A DNA stretch of 30,455 nt from an uncultured Burkholderiales bacterium (GTDB lineage Bacteria > Pseudomonadota > Gammaproteobacteria > Burkholderiales > Burkholderiaceae_C), in NCBI GenBank assembly GCA_943908475.1, contig CALTTG010000040.1, positions 1-30,455 of the forward strand, in the 5' to 3' direction. The position numbers and the translations under genes were made by a program. Of this stretch, positions 15,282 through 21,809 are shown piece by piece (position 1 is the first letter of the stretch; each line of letters starts with the position of its first letter). Below the pieces are notes generated by a model. The model was not told where the DNA came from and did no database searches. It was given only the letters and a program-made list of their open reading frames with translations.

Positions 15282-16491
15282 ATTCATGCAGTCCCAGAGC
15301 ATGCCGCGCTTTGCGCACATGCTGCAACAGGCCTGCATCGACCGAGGGCATGTCGTGTCTGCCTGGGCCCCCAAGGCCTGGGTGCATCGTTGGTTGGTCC
15401 ACACCCGGCTGGCCAAGTGGGCGGGCTATGTCGACCAGTACGTCATCTTCCCCTTGTGGGTGCGCTGGCAGTTGCGCCGGGTGTCGCCGGACACCTTGTT
15501 CGTGTTTTGCGACCAGGCCTTGGGGCCCTGGGTGCCCTTGGTTCGCCATCGCCCCCACGTGGTGCATGCCCATGACCTGCTTGCCTTGCGCTCGGCCCTG
15601 GGCCAGGTGCCCGAGAACCCCACCGGCTGGAGCGGGCGCCTGTACCAGCGCTACATCCGCCACGGTTTTCGCCAAGCGAAACATTTCATCGCGATTTCGG
15701 GCCGAACCCGAGACGACCTGCACCAACAGGCCGGCGTCGATCTGGCCCGCATCACCGTCATTCACAACAGCCTGAACCAGCCTTTTGCGCCCATGCCCGC
15801 CCTGGAAATGGCCTGGCACCTGGCCCAGGCCGGGCTGCCGGCGGCGGGCGACTTCCTGCTGCATGTGGGCGGGGGGCAGTGGTACAAAAACACCCTGGGT
15901 GTGTTGCGACTCTATGGCCATCACGCCGAGCAGCAAGCCCGACGGGGCGCGCCGATTCCGGTGCTGGTCATGGTCAGTCCGCCCCCTGGGCAGGCGGCAC
16001 AAGCCTTGATCGACGCGTTGCCCCCTGGCGCACGCGTGCAGTTCTGCCAGGGGCTGTCGCCACAGGCCTTGCAGGCCGCCTACACGGGGTGCCGATTGAT
16101 GCTGTTCCCCAGCTTGGCCGAGGGCTTTGGGTGGCCCATCGTCGAGGCGCAGGCCTGCGGGGCCATGGTCTTGACCACCGACGATGCACCCATGAATGAA
16201 ATCGGTGGGCCCCACAGCCTGTACCTGCCCCGGCTCACCGCCGACCAAGATGCCGACGCCTGGGCGCGTGAGGGCGCCCGCGCACTCGAGGCCTGGCTGG
16301 CCGCCCCCAACGACGTGCTGGAGCGGCGCAAGTCGCAAGGGGTGGCCTGGTCGGCGCAGTTTGCCAAAGCACGGGTGTTGGGGCGTTACCTCGATGAATA
16401 CGCCCGCGTCTGGCAACTGCACCGGATGCCGAACACGGCCGATGAGGTGAGCGTGGCGTCGTCGGTCACGTCGGGGAGCTCGGCCCCATGA
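15253..16491 (+). CDS. GT4-family glycosyltransferase
   Basis: This 412-residue GT-B fold glycosyltransferase of family 4 probably transfers a sugar from a nucleotide or lipid-linked donor at the cytoplasmic face of the membrane, in polysaccharide synthesis. The N-terminal acceptor domain starts VFFTHPEF. The C-terminal donor domain begins near FLLHVGGGQWYKN (201-213). The family EX7E motif is visible in SLAEGFGWPIVEAQACG with Glu290 and Glu298. The start at 15253 fits family N-termini but has no Shine-Dalgarno; a small ORF with one overlaps it. It ends in an ATGA overlap with the second glycosyltransferase, so the two are cotranslated. GC is high and like the rest of the window, in contrast to the next gene. 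Donor and acceptor are unknown. Confidence 0.9.
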   Translation: MQFVFFTHPEFMQSQSMPRFAHMLQQACIDRGHVVSAWAPKAWVHRWLVHTRLAKWAGYVDQYVIFPLWVRWQLRRVSPDTLFVFCDQALGPWVPLVRHRPHVVHAHDLLALRSALGQVPENPTGWSGRLYQRYIRHGFRQAKHFIAISGRTRDDLHQQAGVDLARITVIHNSLNQPFAPMPALEMAWHLAQAGLPAAGDFLLHVGGGQWYKNTLGVLRLYGHHAEQQARRGAPIPVLVMVSPPPGQAAQALIDALPPGARVQFCQGLSPQALQAAYTGCRLMLFPSLAEGFGWPIVEAQACGAMVLTTDDAPMNEIGGPHSLYLPRLTADQDADAWAREGARALEAWLAAPNDVLERRKSQGVAWSAQFAKARVLGRYLDEYARVWQLHRMPNTADEVSVASSVTSGSSAP

Positions 16492-17744
16492 ACACTGCCC
16501 CCATGCCCTTGTGGAGCCCTGCCACGCCTGCGGCCCGGCGGGGGCTGCGCATCCTGCATTGCATCGCTTCGGTGGACCCTTCGCAAGGTGGACCGTGCGA
16601 AGGGTTGAGGCAACTCGCGGATGTCTATCAACGTCATGGCCACCACCTTGAGGTGGCTTGCCTGGATGCGCCCTCATCTCCTTGGTTGCCCCACGTACCC
16701 TTCACAGTTCACGCTTTGGGGCCGGCACGTTTGGGACCATGGCGCTATGCCTCAGCTTGGTCGCCGTGGCTGAGAGATCACGCATCGGCATTCGACATTG
16801 TGATCATCAATGGCTTGTGGCAGTACCATGCCTATGGCTCAGCACAAGTGTTGCGGCGCTTGAGAGTGCCCTATTTCGTGTTCACCCACGGCATGTTGGA
16901 CCCTTGGTTCAAACGCCAGTATCCACTCAAGCATCTCAAAAAGTGGTTGTTCTGGCCCTGGGCTGACTACCGGGTGTTGAGGGACGCCTCTGCGGTTTTC
17001 TTCACCAGTGAGCAAGAGCGCATTTTGGCGCGGAAGTCGTTTTGGCTGTATCGGGCTCAAGAGTTTGTGGTGAACTACGGGAGTCAAGGTGCACGTGGTG
17101 ATCCCGCGCAGCAAAAGACAGCATTTTTGTGTCAGTTCCCTCACCTTCATAATCAACGCAACTTGTTGTTCTTGGGGCGGATGCACGAGAAGAAAGGTGC
17201 AGATTTGCTCCTTCGTGCCTGGGCCCAAGTCAGGCAATTGCATCCGGACGCCACCTCGTCAGTGCATTTGGTGATGGCTGGGCCTGTCGACAATCCTTGT
17301 GGCAAAGACTTACAAGTCCTCGCCCATAGATTGGGGTTGGATGACAGCGTTACTTGGACGGGCATGCTTCAAGGCGAACTCAAGTGGGGAGCATTCCGTG
17401 CGGCTGAGAGTTTCATTCTTCCCTCGCACCAGGAAAACTTTGGCATAGCGGTTGCCGAGGCGCTGTCGTGCGGTGTGCCTGTGTTGATTTCCGATCAGGT
17501 CAACATATGGCGAGAGATTGCGCAGTATCAAGCTGGCTTCGTACAGCCTGACACGCTCGATGGTACCGTGCTCTTGCTGTTGAAATGGCTGCAGACATCC
17601 GCCTCTGATTGGGAGCACATGCGCTCCCAAGCCAGAGAGTGCTTTGAGCGCCACTTCCACATTGAGGGAACGGTTGCGTCCGTCGTTGACGCGACGGAAC
17701 GATTTACGTCCGTCTTTGAGCGTCCGGAGCCGGTTACTCGATAG
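16488..17744 (+). CDS. GT4-family glycosyltransferase (lower-GC, possibly acquired)
   Basis: This 418-residue GT-B glycosyltransferase has an N-terminal domain with RILHCIASVDPSQGGP and VFTHGMLDPW. These are typical of GT4 enzymes from polysaccharide loci. The donor domain begins NLLFLGRMHEKKG (225-237). The EX7E motif is HQENFGIAVAEALSCGVPV with Glu316 and Glu324. ATG at 16488 overlaps the previous stop by 4 bases. Base use changes inside the gene: lines near 16801, 17101 and 17401 count 32, 28 and 33 G+C per 60, against 45 at 16021 in the preceding gene. Codons such as TTG, AGA, ATA and CAA are more frequent. This suggests horizontal acquisition, joined to the operon near the N-terminus. 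The sugar specificity is unknown. Confidence 0.9.
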   Translation: MNTAPMPLWSPATPAARRGLRILHCIASVDPSQGGPCEGLRQLADVYQRHGHHLEVACLDAPSSPWLPHVPFTVHALGPARLGPWRYASAWSPWLRDHASAFDIVIINGLWQYHAYGSAQVLRRLRVPYFVFTHGMLDPWFKRQYPLKHLKKWLFWPWADYRVLRDASAVFFTSEQERILARKSFWLYRAQEFVVNYGSQGARGDPAQQKTAFLCQFPHLHNQRNLLFLGRMHEKKGADLLLRAWAQVRQLHPDATSSVHLVMAGPVDNPCGKDLQVLAHRLGLDDSVTWTGMLQGELKWGAFRAAESFILPSHQENFGIAVAEALSCGVPVLISDQVNIWREIAQYQAGFVQPDTLDGTVLLLLKWLQTSASDWEHMRSQARECFERHFHIEGTVASVVDATERFTSVFERPEPVTR

Positions 17745-17750
17745 CCAGTC

Positions 17751-17785
17751 GAGAGTTCGAGCGCCCCCGCGGTCGAACGACTCTC
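17751..17785 (+). terminator. Stem-loop after the glycosyltransferase operon
   Basis: GAGAGT+TCGA (17751-17760) pairs with TCGA+ACTCTC (17773-17776 and 17780-17785) around a 3-nt bulge, shortly after the TAG at 17742-17744. No U-run follows, so termination here is uncertain. Confidence 0.35.
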
Positions 17786-17826
17786 CCGAACGGGCAGGGC
17801 GCCTCGGGCTCCAGTACAGTTCACGC

Positions 17827-18102
17827 ATGACCGATCACTATGCCGCCCTTGGCGTGAGCAGCGCTGCCTCGCTGGCCGACATCAAGAAGGCCTTTCGCCA
17901 GAAGGCTTCACAGTTCCATCCGGACCGCAACACCTCGCCTGAGGCGCCTGCGCGCTTTCGCCAGGTGCAAGAGGCCTACGACGTGCTGTCGGATGCCGAC
18001 AAGCGCCAGGCCTACGACGACAACCGCCGTCGCAACCTGCTGGACAGCCCCCTGGAGACGGCCCGAGACATCTGGCTCGGTTACTTCAGCGCCTTGCGAT
18101 GA
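17827..18102 (+). CDS. Minimal J-domain (DnaJ-like) co-chaperone
   Basis: This 91-residue protein is almost entirely a J-domain. Helix II is KKAFRQKASQF, followed by the invariant HPD at 31-33, then helix III FRQVQEAYDVLSDADKRQAYD. Such domains stimulate the ATPase of an Hsp70 (DnaK) and deliver it to a substrate. There is no Gly/Phe region, zinc finger or client-binding domain. Only a ~20-residue tail (LLDSPLETARDIWLGYFSAL), probably helical, follows, so targeting must come from this tail or from partner proteins. It is the first gene of a tight four-gene cluster (gaps of 22, 14 and 14 bases), which makes the downstream unknown proteins its likely partners. The upstream gap is 82 bases. Confidence 0.92.
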   Translation: MTDHYAALGVSSAASLADIKKAFRQKASQFHPDRNTSPEAPARFRQVQEAYDVLSDADKRQAYDDNRRRNLLDSPLETARDIWLGYFSALR

Positions 18103-18124
18103 GCCCCATTTCCCCGATTGCCCC

Positions 18125-18685
18125 ATGAACCTGTCCCCCGCCTTTCACCACCTGCGCGCCGCTTACCAGGCCGAGATGGACGACCTTTGTTCCGATTCCG
18201 AAGGCAAAGACGTGCTGCGCCAGCGCCTGGCCGACAAGCGCCGTGCTGTGGACGTCTTGTGTCAGATGACCGACGTGGCCCCCGAGATGGTGGCCGTGGT
18301 GTTCCACGAGGCCTTCCGATTCTTGGAGCCTGCCGTGATGCAGCACATCGTCAGCGGTGAGCTGGACGAGTGTCCCCCCTGGGACGAGATCGCGGCCACC
18401 ATCGAGCTGGCGCCGTGGGCCACGTCGCTGGCAGACACCTTCCTGAAGCAGGCCGATGGCCAGCAGTTCATGACGGTGGCGGCCGCGCTGGTCTACCTGC
18501 ACGACACGCCCGACGCGCGACTGCAAGCGGCCGCGGCAGACGACGACCACGACGATGACCGCGACGACGCCGACGACCACGACGACCGTCACGACGCAGG
18601 CGAAGACGCCAGCGACGACACCCGCAGCCGCGAAGAGGCCGCCGCCGACTGGCTGGCCGACCAAGGTTTTGACCGCAAAGACTGA
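18125..18685 (+). CDS. Hypothetical protein with Asp/His-rich tract (J-domain cluster)
   Basis: I do not recognise this family. The 186-residue protein has a helical N-terminal ~135 residues (AFHHLRAAYQAEMDDLC, RLADKRRAVDVLCQM, VVFHEAFRFLEPAVMQHI) without signal peptide or membrane segment. Next comes a low-complexity tract of about 30 residues made almost only of Asp, His and Arg, around residues 138-165, and then an acidic helical end, SREEAAADWLADQGFDRKD. The tract is encoded by an imperfect GAC/CAC repeat. Two cysteines (DDLCSD, DVLCQM) are present near the N-terminus. It starts 22 bases after the J-domain gene and ends 14 bases before the next, so it is very probably cotranscribed. Metal binding by the tract is possible but unproven. 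Confidence 0.75.
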   Translation: MNLSPAFHHLRAAYQAEMDDLCSDSEGKDVLRQRLADKRRAVDVLCQMTDVAPEMVAVVFHEAFRFLEPAVMQHIVSGELDECPPWDEIAATIELAPWATSLADTFLKQADGQQFMTVAAALVYLHDTPDARLQAAAADDDHDDDRDDADDHDDRHDAGEDASDDTRSREEAAADWLADQGFDRKD

Positions 18686-18699
18686 GCAGCCGCCACGCC

Positions 18700-19440
18700 A
18701 TGAACGAGATTGCCCTCATCCAACAAACGCAGAGCCTGATTGCGGCCGGTGACATCGTCGGCGCCGAGGCCATCCTGGTGGACCTGGCCGACCGGGAAGG
18801 CGACGGTGCCTTGATGGTGGTGCTCGAGCAGTTGCCCCCCAAGGACATCCTGGCCGTCATCCGCGAGTACGACGCCTCGAAAGACTCGGTCATCAACCTG
18901 TTGATCACGCCCGAGCAGTTCGCCCGCGCCGTGGTGATTGAAAAGCGTTACAAAGACCTCAGCCGCGCCCACCTGCGGGGCATGGTCAACTCGGTGATCT
19001 TCCGGGAGGATGCCGACCCCCTGGAGTTTCTGGAGGCGCTGGCCAACACCGAAGGTGGCAGCGAAGCCCTGGCCGACTACTTCACCGACAAGTGGAGCCG
19101 GGTCGAAAGCTTTGCCCGCACCGGCACCTTCGACGCCATGGAAGACGACGGCCAGATGCTGTCCGAGCAAGCCCTGCTGGCCTCGGCCCATGTGCGCCCG
19201 GTGCTGCAGCACGACGAGGTGGCGGACAGCGACTGGATGGAGCTGGCCTGGTTGCTGCGCTACCAGTGTCCGGACCTGTTCACCGAAACCTTGCTGGTCT
19301 TGCGCGCCAAGGCCCAGCGGGGCGAAGAGGCCGAAGACGACGAGGAAGAAGAAAGCGATGGCAAGGTCGACACCCGCGAGACCGATTTCGGCCGGGTCAC
19401 GCAAGCGGCCATCGACCCCGACGAAGAGTCCGCCATCTGA
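18700..19440 (+). CDS. Hypothetical acidic-tailed helical protein (J-domain cluster)
   Basis: This is a 246-residue soluble protein of unrecognised family. The first ~210 residues look like a helical-repeat scaffold: IQQTQSLIAAGDIVGAEAILVDL, VVLEQLPPKDILAVIREYD, INLLITPEQFARAVVIEKRYKDL, and LEFLEALANTEGGSEALADYF. That is followed by a Glu/Asp-rich segment EEAEDDEEEESDG near residues 211-223 and an ordinary acidic end. The sentence-like alternation of LEQLPPKDI and LLITPEQF is reminiscent of HEAT/armadillo-type proteins, but I would not assign one. There is no catalytic motif, cysteine cluster or signal peptide. The acidic tract parallels the Asp/His tract of the previous protein. It is 14 bases from each neighbour. 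Confidence 0.75.
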   Translation: MNEIALIQQTQSLIAAGDIVGAEAILVDLADREGDGALMVVLEQLPPKDILAVIREYDASKDSVINLLITPEQFARAVVIEKRYKDLSRAHLRGMVNSVIFREDADPLEFLEALANTEGGSEALADYFTDKWSRVESFARTGTFDAMEDDGQMLSEQALLASAHVRPVLQHDEVADSDWMELAWLLRYQCPDLFTETLLVLRAKAQRGEEAEDDEEEESDGKVDTRETDFGRVTQAAIDPDEESAI

Positions 19441-19454
19441 TCGAGTGCGCCACC

Positions 19455-20687
19455 ATGTCTGACCCCACCTTGGAGCCCTCGACGGTTGCGTTGTACGACG
19501 CACGTCCGTTTTTTGAAAAAGCCCTGCAGCACGGCATCCGCACGGGGGTGCTCAGCCCAGAGCGGCTGGACGCCATGTGCGTGGAAGCGCCCAAAGGCAT
19601 GGTGCAGATTGCCGCCTATTTCGGCAGCGAGTTCCTGCGCCCGGAGCTGGAGAAGGCCCGCGAGCGCTTGGTCAACCTCATCAGCCTCTACCTCGAAGAC
19701 AGCTGCGGGGGCGACCTGCAAAAGGCGGCCGAATCCTTGCGTGACCACACCTTGTTGTCGCGCTCCAAGGGGGGCTCGGACATGCTCAAGCGCCTGATCG
19801 TCATGCCGCAAAGCAGCCACTTTGGCCTGCACGAGCGCGGCGGGTTCAAGGACGAGCACATCCCGCATTTGGCCAAGTGGAGCCTGCGCACCTTGGCCGA
19901 CTACCGTGCCGAGCTGGCCTTGCGCCGACAGGCCAGCGAGCTCATGGAGGCGGCCACCTGGGCTGCCGAGGCCCTCAGCGTCGAGGCCGACGAGCTGGAA
20001 GAGCAGGGCGCCGACGCCGAGGCTGTGTTGCGCACGGCGCTGTTGAGCTTGGCCGTGGGGCGCGACACCCTGCCCGATTGGCGCGGGCTGGAGCGCATCG
20101 TGGCCGTGCTGCGTCGTCAGCCCCTGCTGGCCAGCGACGAGGGCATCACCCTGCCCGAGGCCTTGCCTGCCCACCTCCACGAGGCGGTGGAGGTGGTGCG
20201 GCAGTCGGTGCTGGCCGACCTGCCACGGCTTCTGGATGAGGGCATCACGCCCCGCAAGCTGTTCACCCAGACCCCGGCCTTCATGGGGCGTTACTTCTGG
20301 TTCGAAGATGGCCTGGCCGAGGTCGACCATCATGAGCGCACCGCCTCGGGCGAGTGGCGCAAAGCCACCCTGGGACAGACCGAGGAAGATGCCCTGCTGA
20401 CGGTGTTCCTGCACCTGGCGGCAGGCAGCAAGCCCAAGACCAGCCTGACAGAAAAAGGCGCTGCCACCCTGATTCGCAAGATCCGCAAGTCGGGTTTGCA
20501 CCCTCAGTGGGCCCATGATTTCATCGCGCAGCACGCGCCTGCCGCACTGCGTGACGGCTATGCCGAGTTGTGGCGCCTGTTCCTGCAAGAGGCCCAGCCC
20601 TTGCTGCTCAGCGATGCGGTGACCTCGATGAACGACGCGCTGGCCCTGTTGCGTCGCGAATGTGTGGTGCTGGCCAGCCCCGACTGA
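19455..20687 (+). CDS. Large hypothetical protein (J-domain cluster)
   Basis: This 410-residue soluble, mostly helical protein is one I do not recognise. Notable segments are YDARPFFEKALQHGIRTGVLSPERLDAM near the start, a charged helical stretch ELALRRQASELMEAATWAAEAL with acidic EADELEEQGADAEAV in the middle, and FMGRYFWFEDGLAEVDHHER later. No P-loop, signal peptide or zinc motif is visible. The frame extends upstream to 19092 but only as antisense-free overlap with the preceding gene. ATG at 19455, 14 bases after that stop, is the natural start. It is the last gene of the cluster; a convergent gene begins 20 bases later. The context suggests a client, adaptor or regulator for the J-domain protein. 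Confidence 0.78.
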   Translation: MSDPTLEPSTVALYDARPFFEKALQHGIRTGVLSPERLDAMCVEAPKGMVQIAAYFGSEFLRPELEKARERLVNLISLYLEDSCGGDLQKAAESLRDHTLLSRSKGGSDMLKRLIVMPQSSHFGLHERGGFKDEHIPHLAKWSLRTLADYRAELALRRQASELMEAATWAAEALSVEADELEEQGADAEAVLRTALLSLAVGRDTLPDWRGLERIVAVLRRQPLLASDEGITLPEALPAHLHEAVEVVRQSVLADLPRLLDEGITPRKLFTQTPAFMGRYFWFEDGLAEVDHHERTASGEWRKATLGQTEEDALLTVFLHLAAGSKPKTSLTEKGAATLIRKIRKSGLHPQWAHDFIAQHAPAALRDGYAELWRLFLQEAQPLLLSDAVTSMNDALALLRRECVVLASPD

Positions 20688-20707
20688 TGGGCCTCCACGC
20701 GGGCGTG

Positions 20708-21211
20708 TCAGTGTCGCCCGGGCCGGGCGAACTCGGCATCCACCCAGGCTTGTGCGCTCCGCGCGTTCAGGCCGAAATCAGGCGCCACCCGAACCCGGGC
20801 CAGTGATTCGCCCAGCGCATCGCTGGCGCTCAGCCAGGCGTGGGGCTCGTCGTCGTCGGGCACGATGTCCAGGGTGATGGTCAACCGCCCCTGTGGGCCG
20901 TCGACTTGCACCCGCTTGTGCAAGCGTGCGTGCAGTTGTTGCTCATGCCGGCGGATCACCTCCGAGGCAGTTTTCACCAGGGTGTGAAACGCCGCGGTGT
21001 CCAGCGGTTTTGGGTTCTTCTTGTCGCGGCCCATGGTCCAGGGGCCCACCAGGGCCGGCTCGGGCTCACCGGCCTTGATCATCTCGACCGCCCACCCATC
21101 GTCGTCTTCGTTTTTCACCACCCGGGCGGTCCAGCCGTGGTCGCGCCACAGGCGTGGGTCGTGAATGGGGGCTTGCGGGTCGTCCAGCGCGTCTTCCAGG
21201 GGATGGTTCAT
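20708..21211 (-). CDS. Hypothetical protein coupled to a thioesterase
   Basis: This is a 167-residue soluble protein without a family I can name. It begins NHPLEDALDDPQAPIHDPRLW, then has a strand-rich part (WTARVVKNEDDDGWAVEMI) and a GPWTMGRDKKNPKPLD turn. A helix with HTLVKTASEVIRRHEQQLHARLHK is followed by a second strand-rich half. There is no signal peptide or cysteine. Its ATG at 21211 overlaps the thioesterase stop (ATGA), so translation is coupled. It converges with the J-domain cluster with a 20-base gap that can form a weak GGGCG/CGCCC hairpin. Confidence 0.75.
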   Translation of the reverse strand: MNHPLEDALDDPQAPIHDPRLWRDHGWTARVVKNEDDDGWAVEMIKAGEPEPALVGPWTMGRDKKNPKPLDTAAFHTLVKTASEVIRRHEQQLHARLHKRVQVDGPQGRLTITLDIVPDDDEPHAWLSASDALGESLARVRVAPDFGLNARSAQAWVDAEFARPGRH

Positions 21212-21675
21212 GTCGGCGATCTTAAGGCGCCGAGGCCCTGGGCTTGCAGCCGGGCCAGAAAGCCTGCGGGCGGTGGCGAGACCTGCGCGGCGTGGCCGTC
21301 GCCCAGTTGCACGAACACGACGCCGGTCTTGCCGCGGGCCACTTCCCGCCCCGAGGCCACGTCGGTCAGCCGAAAGACCAGGTCGAAGCCGTACTTGTTG
21401 AAGTCGTCGGGCACCATGTCCACGCGCATGGTCTCGCCATAAAACGCCTCGGATTTGTACTGCGCCATCATGTCACCCACCACGATGGTGAGCCCCTCGA
21501 TGTCCAGCTCACCGCTGTAGCCCAGCCACCGGAAAAAACGCACCCGCGCCTCCGACACCAGGGTGAGCAGCTGTGCGTTGTCCAGATGACCACCCTGGTT
21601 GACGTGGCTGATGTAGATCGGGATGTCGGTGGCGAACAAAAAGCGATCGGGCAGGGTGAACTGAAGGCGTGCCAT
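21208..21675 (-). CDS. Hotdog-fold acyl-CoA thioesterase
   Basis: This is a 155-residue hotdog-fold protein of the 4HBT/YbgC-like thioesterase superfamily. The core is ATDIPIYISHVNQGGHLDN, then a long helix AQLLTLVSEARVRFFRWLGY, and strands ending with ARGKTGVVFVQL. The family hydrolyses acyl-CoA thioesters. The usual catalytic Asp context of YbgC is altered (SHVNQGGHLDN), so the precise class is uncertain. I prefer ATG at 21675 over upstream in-frame ATGs (21705 and 21726) because homologous N-termini begin close to the first strand. No strong Shine-Dalgarno marks any of them. It is first in a two-gene operon and divergent from the acyl-CoA synthetase/acetyltransferase gene. Confidence 0.85.
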   Translation of the reverse strand: MARLQFTLPDRFLFATDIPIYISHVNQGGHLDNAQLLTLVSEARVRFFRWLGYSGELDIEGLTIVVGDMMAQYKSEAFYGETMRVDMVPDDFNKYGFDLVFRLTDVASGREVARGKTGVVFVQLGDGHAAQVSPPPAGFLARLQAQGLGALRSPT

Positions 21676-21809
21676 GGCGGGGTCTCGGAAGTGCTTCGGG
21701 ATCATACCGAGGGTTAACACCAGCATCGCGTGACAAGCTGGCGAATTGATCGGGCGCAGTGCAGGTGTTCACCTGGCGTCCTAAACTGCCTCTGGCCTAT
21801 CCTCTTGCC
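21676..21809. promoter_or_regulatory. Divergent intergenic region with palindrome
   Basis: This 134-base region lies between the thioesterase and the Pat-like gene. It contains the perfect palindrome CAGGTG-TT-CACCTG at 21762-21775, about 35 bases upstream of the plus-strand ATG. A candidate -10 TAAACT occurs near 21782. The palindrome is a plausible operator; no binding family is assigned. Confidence 0.35.
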
